From positions 1 to 38,614 of the forward strand of contig NZ_CAMDRA010000014.1 in NCBI RefSeq assembly GCF_945906275.1: a stretch of DNA of 38,614 nt, read 5' to 3'. Positions 25,053-33,109 of the stretch are shown one piece after another. Under the pieces are notes generated by a model. That model saw nothing but the letters and a program-made list of their open reading frames with translations. It was not told where the DNA came from and did no database searches. Every line of letters starts with the position of its first letter. Position 1 is the stretch's first letter. Source of the stretch: Dongia mobilis. GTDB taxonomy: Bacteria; Pseudomonadota; Alphaproteobacteria; Dongiales; Dongiaceae. Both the position numbers and the translations under genes were made by a program.

Positions 25053-27080
25053 ATGCGTATCGTCAATGAGTTTCCGCACGCCGTGCGGCATGTCGAGAAT
25101 ATCTGGATCCCCGTGCCGGCCAATGGCACGGATGGCGCCGCCAATCTCGCCGCACGCATGTGGCTGCCGCAGGATGCCGAGCAGAATCCGGTGCCCGCAA
25201 TCATCGAGTGCGTACCCTATCGCAAACGCGACGGCCTGCGCTTTCGCGACGATGAAATGCATCCTTACACCGCCGGCCATGGCTATGCGGTCCTGCGCAT
25301 TGATCTGCGCGGCACCGGTGAATCGGAAGGCCTGCCGGATGACGAGTACACGGTGGCGGAACAGGATGACCTTATCGCCGCCATTGCCTGGATCGCGGCG
25401 CAGCCCTGGTGCAGCGGCAATGTCGGCATGATGGGTATTTCCTGGGGTGGCTTCAACAGCCTGCAGGTGGCGGCGCGCCAACCGGAAGCCTTGAAGGCGA
25501 TCATCACGGTCGACGCCTCGGACGACCGCTACAATGACGATGTCCATTACATGCAGGGCGTGCTGCTGCACGATAATTTTTCCTGGGCGTGCGCGATGTA
25601 TGCGTATGCCGTGCTGCCGCCTGACCCGGAACTGGTGGGCGAACGCTGGCGGCAGATGTGGCAGGGCCGCCTGCGGCATTACAGGTTTCCGTTCCGAATC
25701 TGGGGCGGGCATCAGCGGCGCGACGCCTATTGGCGCCAGGCCTCGGTGATCGAGGATTACAGCGCCATCAAATGCGCGGTCTTCGCCGTGGGTGGTTGGG
25801 AAGATGGTTATTCCAATGCCGTGCCACGCCTCTGCCAGCACATCAAGGGGCCGGTCAAGGGTTGGGTCGGTCCCTGGGGTCATACCTATCCGCATAACGG
25901 CCTTCCGGGACCAGCCGCGGGCTTCCTGCAGGAGGCGCTCCGTTGGTGGGACCAATGGCTGAAGGACAAGGATACGGGCGTCACGAAGGATCCGAAGATC
26001 ATCGCCTGGATGAATGATTCATATGCCCCGGACCCCTGTGCCATGGAACGGCCCGGCCGCTGGATCGCCGAGAACGCATGGCCGAGCCCGCGCATCGCGA
26101 CCGAGACGGTCAAGTTCGGCCGGCATACGCTGGGCCATGCGCCGGAAGCGGTCAGCCTTTCCGTGAACTCGCCGCAGACCTGCGGCCTCAGTTCGGTCGA
26201 ATGGTGTTCCTATGGCGGCAGCGACGGTGACTATCCATCGGAGCAGCGCGGTGATGACGGCATGTCGCTCTGCTTCGACGGCTTGCCGCTCAAGGATCGG
26301 TGCGAGATTTTCGGCATGCCGGTGGTGGAACTGGCCTTCGCCGTCGACAAGCCAGTGGCGCGGGTCGCTGTGCGCCTCAATGATGTGGCACCGGACGGTG
26401 CCTCGACGCGCGTTACCTTCTGCGTGTTCAGCCTCAATCACAAGGACGACCAGGCCAATCCGCAGGACCTGGTGCCGGGGCAGCGCTACGTGGCGCGCAT
26501 ACCGCTCAACTATATCGCCCACGCCTTCCTGCCGGGCCATCGCCTGCGGGTGGCCGTCTCGACCAATTACTGGCCGATGATGATGCCGGCCCCGGAAGCG
26601 GTCACGCTGACCCTCTTCACGGAAGGCTGCCATCTGGAATTGCCGGTGCGGCCAACCGCTGCGAAGGATCCGGCTTTCGACCTTGCCGAACCCGAAAAGG
26701 CGCCGCATGCGCCGGGCCATGTGACGCGCGAAGGTTCATCGAAGCGCGAGGCGCGGATCGATATCGCCACGGGCGAGACAGTGCTCATCAATCACAAGGA
26801 TGCCGGCGGCTATCATTTCTCGGATATCGGAATCACCTCGGATTGTCGGGTGATCGAAACCTATCGCATCAAGCCCAACGACCCTCTCAGCTATCATGTC
26901 GAGATCAGCTATGAGCAGATGCTGAAAGGTCCGGATTGGGAGGCCAGGACCGTCAGCGTCGCCAGCCTCACCACACGGAAGGATGTGTTCCGCATCGCCG
27001 CCCGCATGGACGCCTATGACAACGGCACGCGCATTTTCAGCGACCAGGAAGCTTACGATCTGAAGCGGGACTATTGCTGA
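25053..27080 (+). CDS. CocE/NonD-family serine hydrolase
   Basis: The 675-residue protein has an X-Pro dipeptidyl-peptidase-like alpha/beta hydrolase domain. It includes A-I-I-E-C-V-P-Y-R-K-R-D, L-R-I-D-L-R-G-T-G-E-S-E-G, the nucleophile G-I-S-W-G-G (Ser130), and the acid and base in G-G-W-E-D-G-Y-S-N and G-P-W-G-H-T-Y-P-H. A C-terminal jelly-roll domain starts about residue 420, with A-R-V-A-V-R-L-N-D-V-A-P-D-G. The family includes cocaine esterase, glutaryl-7-ACA acylases and peptidases. There is no signal peptide, so it acts in the cytoplasm. The last 130 residues (after about 545) are longer than in cocaine esterase and may add a function. Substrate cannot be read from sequence. It is convergent with the DUF4136-like gene, 19 bp away. 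Confidence 0.88.
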   Translation: MRIVNEFPHAVRHVENIWIPVPANGTDGAANLAARMWLPQDAEQNPVPAIIECVPYRKRDGLRFRDDEMHPYTAGHGYAVLRIDLRGTGESEGLPDDEYTVAEQDDLIAAIAWIAAQPWCSGNVGMMGISWGGFNSLQVAARQPEALKAIITVDASDDRYNDDVHYMQGVLLHDNFSWACAMYAYAVLPPDPELVGERWRQMWQGRLRHYRFPFRIWGGHQRRDAYWRQASVIEDYSAIKCAVFAVGGWEDGYSNAVPRLCQHIKGPVKGWVGPWGHTYPHNGLPGPAAGFLQEALRWWDQWLKDKDTGVTKDPKIIAWMNDSYAPDPCAMERPGRWIAENAWPSPRIATETVKFGRHTLGHAPEAVSLSVNSPQTCGLSSVEWCSYGGSDGDYPSEQRGDDGMSLCFDGLPLKDRCEIFGMPVVELAFAVDKPVARVAVRLNDVAPDGASTRVTFCVFSLNHKDDQANPQDLVPGQRYVARIPLNYIAHAFLPGHRLRVAVSTNYWPMMMPAPEAVTLTLFTEGCHLELPVRPTAAKDPAFDLAEPEKAPHAPGHVTREGSSKREARIDIATGETVLINHKDAGGYHFSDIGITSDCRVIETYRIKPNDPLSYHVEISYEQMLKGPDWEARTVSVASLTTRKDVFRIAARMDAYDNGTRIFSDQEAYDLKRDYC

Positions 27081-27099
27081 GAGGTGCCGTTGCCGTCGG

Positions 27100-27705
27100 C
27101 TATTCGGTCAGCGTAATGGTGACTCCGGTGGCTGTCTCGCCAAAATGGTCGAGCAGCGCCGGCAGCATCTCGCGCATGGCCATCGCGGCGTCGAGGGAAG
27201 CATCACTGCGTTCGACCGTGCCGCGCCAGACGAAATGGCCGCTCGGCCGATCATAGACTGTCAGGTTGATGCGGAATACCCGGTCCGTGGTGTTGATCGG
27301 GTCCTGTGGGTTGAGCAGCGTACCACCCTCGGTGCTGAAGAGACGGGCGTTCTTGGGATCGCTCTTGTCGGCATTGACATCACTTACCGCCCGATCAGCC
27401 GACAGGCGCGAGACCAGCTGGGTGGCGACGGTCACGACCAGATCGCTCTCCCCGCTGATGCTGTAGCCCCGTGCGCTCAAATCCGCATCGACCTGCCGCC
27501 AGGCATCGTCATCCATCTGGCTCTGGGTTTCCGGCTGGGTCAGCAGCCGGGCGCCGGGCGGTATCGGCTGGTAGGCAATTGTCTCGATCGAGGCAGAGCT
27601 TTCCACCTTTTCCTGCGCCAGGGCCGGGGTCACCATGACACATGCCATCGCCAACAGCGCAGCGAGGGCTGGTTTTCGGAGATTGGGCAGGCAAATCGCA
27701 CGCAT
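27100..27705 (-). CDS. Secreted DUF4136-like protein
   Basis: From ATG 27705 this is a 201-residue protein with a signal peptide (hydrophobic core L-A-A-L-L-A-M-A-C-V-M, cleavage after T-P-A-L-A). A single alpha/beta domain follows: W-R-Q-V-D-A-D-L-S-A-R-G-Y, D-L-V-V-T-V-A-T, then V-F-R-I-N-L-T-V-Y-D, W-R-G-T-V-E-R-S and a final helix. That order resembles the DUF4136 family of Gram-negative envelope proteins of unknown role. It lacks a lipobox Cys, so it is probably periplasmic. GAGGG lies 8 nt before the chosen start; a longer frame to 27789 adds 28 residues without secretory character. Confidence 0.72.
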   Translation of the reverse strand: MRAICLPNLRKPALAALLAMACVMVTPALAQEKVESSASIETIAYQPIPPGARLLTQPETQSQMDDDAWRQVDADLSARGYSISGESDLVVTVATQLVSRLSADRAVSDVNADKSDPKNARLFSTEGGTLLNPQDPINTTDRVFRINLTVYDRPSGHFVWRGTVERSDASLDAAMAMREMLPALLDHFGETATGVTITLTE

Positions 27706-27898
27706 GGGCTGATCCCTCAACGCGGCGCCTTGCGCCGACATGTGTTCCTGTTGTTCCACATAGCGGAAAGCGACCATGTCTGACAACACGCGGCATTTGC
27801 TTTAGTTTCCGCCTCAAGCCATCATATTCGCCATGGTCGGCCTTGCCCCATGCCGGTTTGGCATGGCTCGCCGCACGAAAATGAAGGGAGACGCTGGC

Positions 27899-28705
27899 AT
27901 GCCCCCCGTTCAGGCCCCGACTTTGGAGGCCCAGACTTCCGCCGGATTGCTGGTCAACCTCACCCACATGCCCTTCGTCCTCGATGGCGGCGTCGCTGCA
28001 CGGGCCCGGATCGGCCTCATCGTGCTGGCGACCGACCACACATTGGAACATGAGTTCCGCCAGATCTTCCGAATTCCTGGCGTGGCGCTCTATGCCACCC
28101 GCATCCGCAACGCCGCCGAGATCAACTCCACCACCTTGGCCGCGATGGAAGCGGGCCTCGCCGCCTGCGCTGATGTCATCCTGCCCGGCACACCCTTCGA
28201 CGTCGGGGCCTATGGCTGTACCTCAGGCGCCGTCGTGATCGGCGAGGAAAATGTCTTCAAGCGCATCCACGAGACGCGGCCAGAAGCCAAATGCACGACG
28301 CCCATCACCGGCGCGCTCGAAGGCCTGCGTGCTTTGAAAGCCAGGCGCATCGCCTTGCTCACCCCCTATATCGACAGCGTCAACCAGAAGCTCAAAGCCT
28401 ATATCGAAGCACGCGGGATAGAAGTGCCGGTGATCGGCAGCTTCAACCACGAAGACGATAACGAGGTGGCGCGTATCTCGACCCAGTCGATCTATGACGC
28501 GGCGCTGGAGTTGGGTCGGCATCCTTCGGTCGACGGCGTCTTCGTGTCGTGCACGAGCTTGCGCGTCGCCGAAATCGCCGACCCGCTGGAACGCGAACTC
28601 GGCAAGCCCGTCACTTCCTCGAACCACGCCATGGCCTGGCACTGCCTGCGCCTCGCGGGCGTGACGGAGCCAATCGAGGGCTGGGGCAGGTTGTTCCGGG
28701 TATGA
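27899..28705 (+). CDS. Asp/Glu racemase superfamily protein, maleate isomerase/arylmalonate decarboxylase-like
   Basis: The 268-residue protein has the two-domain racemase fold. Its Cys pair lies at the expected positions: A-Y-G-C-T-S-G-A (Cys107) and F-V-S-C-T-S-L-R (Cys218). Between them are I-T-G-A-L-E-G-L-R-A-L and L-L-T-P-Y. The two cysteines and the T-H-M-P-F segment favour the maleate cis-trans isomerase/EutA-like branch over classical aspartate racemase. The reaction could be isomerisation, racemisation or decarboxylation of a C4-like acid. GGGAGA lies 7 nt before ATG 27899; in-frame ATGs at 27833 and others upstream lack this. Its stop overlaps the next gene's ATG (ATGA). The nearby D-amino-acid dehydrogenase is a tempting functional partner but is on the other strand. 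Confidence 0.85.
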   Translation: MPPVQAPTLEAQTSAGLLVNLTHMPFVLDGGVAARARIGLIVLATDHTLEHEFRQIFRIPGVALYATRIRNAAEINSTTLAAMEAGLAACADVILPGTPFDVGAYGCTSGAVVIGEENVFKRIHETRPEAKCTTPITGALEGLRALKARRIALLTPYIDSVNQKLKAYIEARGIEVPVIGSFNHEDDNEVARISTQSIYDAALELGRHPSVDGVFVSCTSLRVAEIADPLERELGKPVTSSNHAMAWHCLRLAGVTEPIEGWGRLFRV

Positions 28706-29313
28706 GGTTGCGGGCGCTGTTGCTTGGAGCCGCGTTGAATTTCATCGGCGGCGCGGCTATTGCAGATCAAGACGTCGTCGCCGGCGACGTGAAAGCGTGT
28801 CATCTCAAGATCGAGTACGAAGCCAAGGAGCAGATGCTGCATCTTCGGCCCATAATTCCAATGGGGTCGGCTTGCGACATCACACCCTTGATGGTTCAGA
28901 CTGCTCTCTATCAGGCGCTCGATAATCGCCGCGGCAAAGGAAGTGTGCGCTCTATCTTTCTGGGAAGGCTCGTTGACTACCCTTGGTTATCGAACGCTCT
29001 CAGGAACTATGCCATCGACACCAGCGGTAGGTTGGGTTTCTGGAATGCAGATACGGGTCGCTCAGTTGACGGCGATGACAATGCATTCGTTGCCTACGCA
29101 ATAGCGTGGAAGTTTGGAAGTTCGACGCCGCCCTTTGGCGATGTTCTTGCCGAACATGGATATCGCGTCGTCGGGACTTCTGCCGAGAAGGTGTTAGTTA
29201 AGCCGATGACGATTCCAGCGTCGAGCGGCATCGTAAGTCCACCGCAGCCTGAACGGAAGGGACGTTTCCCCTATGATGCGCTGCTGCATCTGCGTATCGC
29301 GAAAACGCCGTAA
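28702..29313 (+). CDS. Small secreted protein of unknown function, lower GC than neighbours
   Basis: I do not recognise this 203-residue protein. It has an Arg-containing start, a hydrophobic core and G-G-A-A-I-A-D, a likely signal peptide cut around residue 21. The mature part has two Cys (K-A-C-H-L-K, G-S-A-C-D-I), a Y-Q-A-L-D-N-R-R-G-K-G-S-V-R-S-I-F-L-G-R-L helix-strand, and W-L-S-N-A-L-R-N-Y-A. Its codon use is visibly more A/T-ended than the flanking genes (for example runs such as GTGTTAGTTAAG), suggesting a different history. ATG 28702 overlaps the racemase stop as ATGA, so translation is probably coupled. A longer frame to 28549 lies inside the racemase gene and is Arg-rich, so it was discarded. 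An inverted repeat pair follows the stop. Confidence 0.65.
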   Translation: MRLRALLLGAALNFIGGAAIADQDVVAGDVKACHLKIEYEAKEQMLHLRPIIPMGSACDITPLMVQTALYQALDNRRGKGSVRSIFLGRLVDYPWLSNALRNYAIDTSGRLGFWNADTGRSVDGDDNAFVAYAIAWKFGSSTPPFGDVLAEHGYRVVGTSAEKVLVKPMTIPASSGIVSPPQPERKGRFPYDALLHLRIAKTP

Positions 29314-29316
29314 CCT

Positions 29317-29356
29317 CAATCGTCATGGTACGCGAAGGCGTACCATCCACGAGTTT
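29317..29356 (+). repeat. REP-like palindromic element, copy 2 (left arm of an inverted pair)
   Basis: This 40-nt arm matches the reverse complement of 29386-29425 at 34 of 40 positions. It contains an inner hairpin: GGTACGC (29327-29333), loop GAAG, GCGTACC (29338-29344). The CGTCA-N19-ATCCACG frame (29321-29351) equals that of the copy at 20677. Confidence 0.8.
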
Positions 29357-29385
29357 CTTTCCGCGAAAACTCAGTAGTTGCAGGC

Positions 29386-29425
29386 AAACTCGTGGGTGGT
29401 CGGCCTGCGCCGACCATGACGATTG
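29386..29425 (-). repeat. REP-like palindromic element, copy 3 (right arm of the inverted pair)
   Basis: Read on the minus strand this is a 40-nt copy of the left arm. Its inner hairpin is GGTCGGC, loop GCAG, GCCGACC. Relative to the left arm, the two middle pairs changed from A-T and C-G to C-G and G-C, so both stems remain perfect. The two arms are separated by 29 nt (29357-29385). The pair fills the 127-bp gap between convergent genes. Confidence 0.8.
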
Positions 29426-29440
29426 GGTGTGTTCGAACGC

Positions 29441-30691
29441 TCAATACCTCGCGTACTGAAACGGCTCCGCGTCTATCTCCGGTTTTCTCCCCAACATCTG
29501 ATCTACCAGCAACCGCGATGAGCCGCAGGCCATCGTCCAGCCCATATGGCCATGTCCAGAGTTGAGCCACAGATTGGAAACCGGTGACGGCCCCATGATC
29601 GGCGGGCCGTCCGGCGTCATGGGGCGGAGGCATGACCAGTAATCCGGCCGGTCATAGAGGGCGGCCTTGGGGAAGAGGTCGCGTGCCACCCGCAGCATGT
29701 GCGAGAAATTGCCTGGCTCGAACTCGGTGTCATAGCCGGCGAAATCGGCCGTGGCGGTCAAACGCAGCCGGTTGCCCAGACGCGAGAACGCCACCAGATG
29801 TTCCTCATGCACGCCGCCGATGGTGGGTGTTTCCGCCGGATCGGCGATCGGCAGGGTGACCGAATAGCCTTTCACCGGAAAGATCGGCAGGTTGAATCCG
29901 ATCGTCCGTGAGAGTAGCGGCGCATAGGAGCCGAGCGCCATCACATATTGATCGGCGCTGTACTTGCCCTTGTCCGTCACGATCTCCGTGATGCGCTTGC
30001 CCTGCTTCTCGATGCGCTGGATGGTTTCGCCGAACTGGAAGGTGACGCCCATGGCCTTGGCGCGTTCGGCAAGGCCCAGCGTGAATTTCCGTGCATCACC
30101 CGATTCATCGTTGGGCGTGTGCATGCCGCCGGCGAGCTTGTCCTTGGCATGTTTGAGGCCCGGCTCCAGCGCCACCAGCTGGTCGGGATCGAGGAAGTTC
30201 ATCTCGACCCCCTGATCCATCAGGAAGCGCATGTTTTCCTTGCCGGCGCGATAAGCACCGGCATCGCTATAGATATAGATGGCGCCCTTGGCGATACGGT
30301 CCCATTCCAGGCCTTCTTCGCGCCCGACGCGCAAGGTTTCGGCTTGGCTGTAGACGCAGAGCTTGATCTTGGTTTTGGTGGCGGCGCGGTTGCGCGCCGT
30401 GGTGCAGTTGCGCAGGAATTGCAGGCTCCACAGCCACATGCGCGGATCGAGGCGCAGGCGATAGCGCAGGGATGTGTCATTTCGCCACAGCGATTTCAGC
30501 AGGATCATCGGCGCCCGGGGGCTGGCCCAGGAACTGGCGTGGCCGGGCGTCACCAATCCCGCATTGGCAAAGCTGGTTTCCCTTGCTGCTTCCGGTCGCC
30601 GGTCGATGACCACGACCTCATGGCCTTCCTTGGCCAGATAATAGGCGCTGGTGACGCCCAGCAACCCGGCACCCAAGACGACGATCCGCAT
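29441..30691 (-). CDS. dadA: D-amino-acid dehydrogenase (DadA-like flavoprotein)
   Basis: The 416-residue protein opens with R-I-V-V-L-G-A-G-L-L-G-V-T-S-A-Y-Y-L, the FAD-binding Rossmann motif, then E-V-V-V-I-D-R and S-F-A-N-A-G-L-V-T-P-G-H-A, typical of DadA. Later segments match too: V-F-P-V-K-G-Y-S-V-T-L-P, R-L-T-A-T-A-D-F-A-G-Y, and the C-terminal R-P-M-T-P-D-G-P-P-I-M-G with N-S-G-H-G-H-M-G-W-T. DadA oxidises D-amino acids, often D-alanine, to 2-oxo acids and passes electrons to the respiratory chain at the inner membrane. No alanine racemase gene (dadX) is adjacent, although a racemase-fold gene lies on the other strand just downstream. The start at 30691 places the Rossmann motif at the N-terminus; an open extension to 30820 adds 43 unrelated residues. 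Confidence 0.9.
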   Translation of the reverse strand: MRIVVLGAGLLGVTSAYYLAKEGHEVVVIDRRPEAARETSFANAGLVTPGHASSWASPRAPMILLKSLWRNDTSLRYRLRLDPRMWLWSLQFLRNCTTARNRAATKTKIKLCVYSQAETLRVGREEGLEWDRIAKGAIYIYSDAGAYRAGKENMRFLMDQGVEMNFLDPDQLVALEPGLKHAKDKLAGGMHTPNDESGDARKFTLGLAERAKAMGVTFQFGETIQRIEKQGKRITEIVTDKGKYSADQYVMALGSYAPLLSRTIGFNLPIFPVKGYSVTLPIADPAETPTIGGVHEEHLVAFSRLGNRLRLTATADFAGYDTEFEPGNFSHMLRVARDLFPKAALYDRPDYWSCLRPMTPDGPPIMGPSPVSNLWLNSGHGHMGWTMACGSSRLLVDQMLGRKPEIDAEPFQYARY

Positions 30692-30731
30692 ACCTGCCCC
30701 GTTCGCTTTTTGTGTTTTATCCGCCGCAACA

Positions 30732-30759
30732 TTGCCATAAACCGCCCCTACAGCATAAG
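30732..30759 (+). promoter_or_regulatory. Candidate promoter for the secreted gene at 30795
   Basis: TTGCCA (30732-30737) and CATAAG (30754-30759), spacing 16 bp, match the -35 and -10 consensus at 5 and 4 of 6 positions. Transcription would start near 30766. That leaves too short a leader for an ATG at 30774 but suits the ATG at 30795. Confidence 0.45.
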
Positions 30760-30794
30760 GTCTGCTCCGCAGAATGAAAGACGGAACCCCCTCG

Positions 30795-31268
30795 ATGACA
30801 TACCGGTTTGCGATGATCACGCTATCGGCCCTGATCCTTTGTTCAGGTGCTGCCTATGCGCAGGAAGCAACGCCGATCCCGGCCGGCCCGGCGCTGTCGG
30901 TCGACGAGTTGCGCGGCTGTCTGTGCGAGGAGCCGAAGCTTGAAGCGGCCCGCCAGGATATCGCCATGCGTCGCGCCATTCTCGACGAGCGGCAGGCGCA
31001 GCTGACGGCACTCGACGGGCAGATCGCGCAGCGCCGCAAGACCCTCGACCCGAACGATCTCATCGGTCAGGAGCTGCTGAAGAATTCGATGGCTCAGGCA
31101 GCGGCCTTGCGCGACCTCATCCAATCCGATGTGCGCCTCTCGCTCAACCAGGCGGTGAGCGATTACAACGCCATGGCATCGAACTATACCGCGACCTGCG
31201 TCAATCGCCCGCGCTATGCCTATGATGTCGACATGGCGAAGAAGGATTTGGTCTGCCCGCTGCCTTGA
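30795..31268 (+). CDS. Small periplasmic protein with a coiled-coil-like helix, unknown function
   Basis: From ATG 30795 this is 157 residues: a signal peptide (T-Y-R-F-A-M-I-T-L-S-A-L-I-L-C-S-G, cut after A-Y-A), then a mature domain I do not recognise. The mature part has R-G-C-L-C-E-E-P near its start and C-V-N-R-P plus V-C-P-L-P near its end, four cysteines that could form two disulfides. Between them is a long, charged helix (A-R-Q-D-I-A-M-R-R-A-I-L-D-E-R-Q-A-Q-L) with heptad-like spacing. An in-frame ATG at 30774 would add seven residues with an acidic start and is less suited to secretion. It is convergent with the glycosyltransferase gene, nine bases away. Confidence 0.7.
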   Translation: MTYRFAMITLSALILCSGAAYAQEATPIPAGPALSVDELRGCLCEEPKLEAARQDIAMRRAILDERQAQLTALDGQIAQRRKTLDPNDLIGQELLKNSMAQAAALRDLIQSDVRLSLNQAVSDYNAMASNYTATCVNRPRYAYDVDMAKKDLVCPLP

Positions 31269-31277
31269 CGCGCTTTC

Positions 31278-32438
31278 CTAGCGCCGCGCCAGGCCCAGCA
31301 CGCCCTTGAAGAAGGCGGTGAAGGCCAGTTGCAGGCCGACGCACAAGGCCGTCGATGAGGGCACCAGCAAGCGCATCATGCTGCCGGTATCAAGATTGCC
31401 GAAGCCCGCCTCCCGCCAGGTGAGGATGGCGACGGCGATGCCGATCATGCCTGCGACCGTCAGCACGCCGCCGATCACCAGCAGGAATTCCAACGACAAG
31501 CGATCGGCCAGCGAACGAAACCTTGCACTGGGCGGCAGCAGCCGATTGGCGATGCAGAATTGCTTGGCCAGCACTGCAAGCCCCACCGCCTGCACGCCGA
31601 CGATGACCGCGACCCCGGCCAGCAGCAGCGTGTTGATGTCGAAGGTGATGTTGGCGATGCGGATCGGGCCGACCGACAGCGCCATGAGGACGATGAGGCC
31701 GAACAGCGCCAGCAACAAGCCGGGATAGAAGAACAGCCATTCGGGGCTCAGCATCAGCAGGAAGCGGAGATGCCGCCAGCCATCGCGCCAGCTCCGAAGA
31801 TGCGGCGGTCGTGACCGTCCATCGGGCGAGAGCGTCGTCGGCACTTCGGTGACCTTGAGGCCGTTGAGCGTCGCCTTGACGATCATCTCGCTGGCAAACT
31901 CCATGCCGGTGGTCCTGAGATCGAGGGCGCGAATGGCATCGCGCGAAAAGCCGCGCAGGCCGCAGTGAAAGTCGCGCAAGGGGCTCTTGAACAGGATGCG
32001 GCCGATGCCGGTCAGCACAGGATTGCCGAAATAGCGGTGCAAGGGCGGCATGGCGCCGGGCTCGATGCCGCCCGCGAAGCGATTGCCCATGACCAACTCA
32101 TGGCCCGCCCGCAAGCGTTCGACAAAGGCCATCAGATTGGAGAAATCATAGCTGTCGTCGGAATCGCCCATGATGATGAAGCGCCCGGCAGCAGCCTCGA
32201 TCCCGCCGATGAGCGCTGCGCCATAACCCTTGACCGGGATATCGACCACGCGCGCCCCGGCAGTCCGTGCCAGATCCTGTGATCCGTCGGTGCTGCCATT
32301 GTCGGCGATCAGCACCTCGCCACTGACCCCATGCGTGTCCAGGAACTGCCGCGCCTTGCGCACGCAGACTTCAAGTGTCTCTGCCTCATTGAGGCAGGGC
32401 ATCAGGATGGTGAGTTCGCACGAACTGGCTGTCGTCAT
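31278..32438 (-). CDS. Membrane-anchored family 2 glycosyltransferase
   Basis: The 386-residue protein has a GT-A catalytic domain: L-T-I-L-M-P-C-L-N-E-A-E-T-L, V-L-I-A-D-N-G-S-T-D-G-S, metal-binding G-D-S-D-D (Asp92, Asp94), and F-H-C-G-L-R-G-F. About four hydrophobic C-terminal segments follow (roughly 225-385). The layout resembles dolichol-phosphate-mannose/polyprenyl-phosphate glucosyltransferases, which load a sugar on a lipid carrier at the cytoplasmic face of the inner membrane. Sugar and carrier are not determinable. ATG 32438 shares its A with the TetR stop (TGATG), so the two genes are translationally coupled. A longer frame to 32531 lies within the TetR gene. Regulation through the TetR operator upstream is likely by position. 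Confidence 0.87.
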   Translation of the reverse strand: MTTASSCELTILMPCLNEAETLEVCVRKARQFLDTHGVSGEVLIADNGSTDGSQDLARTAGARVVDIPVKGYGAALIGGIEAAAGRFIIMGDSDDSYDFSNLMAFVERLRAGHELVMGNRFAGGIEPGAMPPLHRYFGNPVLTGIGRILFKSPLRDFHCGLRGFSRDAIRALDLRTTGMEFASEMIVKATLNGLKVTEVPTTLSPDGRSRPPHLRSWRDGWRHLRFLLMLSPEWLFFYPGLLLALFGLIVLMALSVGPIRIANITFDINTLLLAGVAVIVGVQAVGLAVLAKQFCIANRLLPPSARFRSLADRLSLEFLLVIGGVLTVAGMIGIAVAILTWREAGFGNLDTGSMMRLLVPSSTALCVGLQLAFTAFFKGVLGLARR

Positions 32439-33073
32439 CAGTTGACCTGCGCGCGTGCGGTCTGTGATTGCTTGGCCCGGCTCGACCCTTCGACCTTGAA
32501 GGGGGGTGGCGCCGCGGTGATCTTCAAGCAAGCTGCCACGGCCTCTGACTCGACCCGTTGCATGCCGGGCGCCAGCAGCCCATAGACCATGAAGGTGGCG
32601 GGCTGCAATATGAGGCCTAATATCTGTGCCGTCAGCAGATCGGCATCAGCGATCACGATATCACCCTGCTTCTTTGCCTCGCTGACCAATTTGTGCAGCG
32701 CCTGTACCGGCGATTGCGATTTCGCGCGCAGCTTCGGCAGTTCCTGGTGCTGGGTCAGCAGCAGGAAGCGGAACATCAAAGGCTCCTCATCGAAGAAGCG
32801 GCAGAAGCGGTGGATCATCGCACCGAGCCGGCTGGCGAAATCGCCCTTCGCCTTGGCGAGGTCGTGCAGCTCCTTGGCCAATGCTGCGTAATTCTCCGAG
32901 AAAAGTTTCCAGGCGAGGTCTTCCTTCGAGGCGTAATGGCGATAGAGTCCCCCCTCGGCGATCCCGGCCAGGGTCGCTATGTCGCGCACCGAGGTGCCGA
33001 TGACGCCCTTGGTGACGAAGAGTTCCAGGGCCGCCTGTTTGATCCGGTTTCGTGTCGCCACGCCGCGCGGCAT
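32438..33073 (-). CDS. TetR/AcrR-family transcriptional regulator
   Basis: The 211-residue protein has the TetR DNA-binding domain at residues 5-50: R-I-K-Q-A-A-L-E-L-F, T-S-V-R-D-I-A-T-L-A-G-I-A-E-G-G-L-Y-R-H-Y and K-E-D-L. A helical ligand-binding half follows, and the Pro-rich tail is probably disordered. TetR proteins are usually repressors released by a small ligand, often acting on their own gene and on a divergent one. A perfect 8-bp-arm inverted repeat 17 bp upstream of its ATG is a likely operator. GGGGGAAG precedes the ATG. The coupled glycosyltransferase and the divergent EF-G-like gene are the natural candidate targets. The ligand is unknown. Confidence 0.92.
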   Translation of the reverse strand: MPRGVATRNRIKQAALELFVTKGVIGTSVRDIATLAGIAEGGLYRHYASKEDLAWKLFSENYAALAKELHDLAKAKGDFASRLGAMIHRFCRFFDEEPLMFRFLLLTQHQELPKLRAKSQSPVQALHKLVSEAKKQGDIVIADADLLTAQILGLILQPATFMVYGLLAPGMQRVESEAVAACLKITAAPPPFKVEGSSRAKQSQTARAQVN

Positions 33074-33089
33074 GCTTCCCCCGAAGCTG

Positions 33090-33109
33090 CTGTGAACGAA
33101 TGTTCACAG
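33090..33109. promoter_or_regulatory. Probable TetR operator palindrome
   Basis: CTGTGAAC (33090-33097), spacer GAAT, GTTCACAG (33102-33109): perfect 8-bp arms with a 4-bp spacer. It lies 17 bp upstream of the TetR ATG, over or just after the candidate minus-strand -10 box. The size and symmetry suit a TetR-family dimer site. Confidence 0.75.

Noticed and set aside
32438-32531. 31-codon N-terminal extension of the glycosyltransferase
   Set aside because: It lies inside the tetR gene, and the GT2 domain starts directly after ATG 32438, which overlaps the tetR stop.
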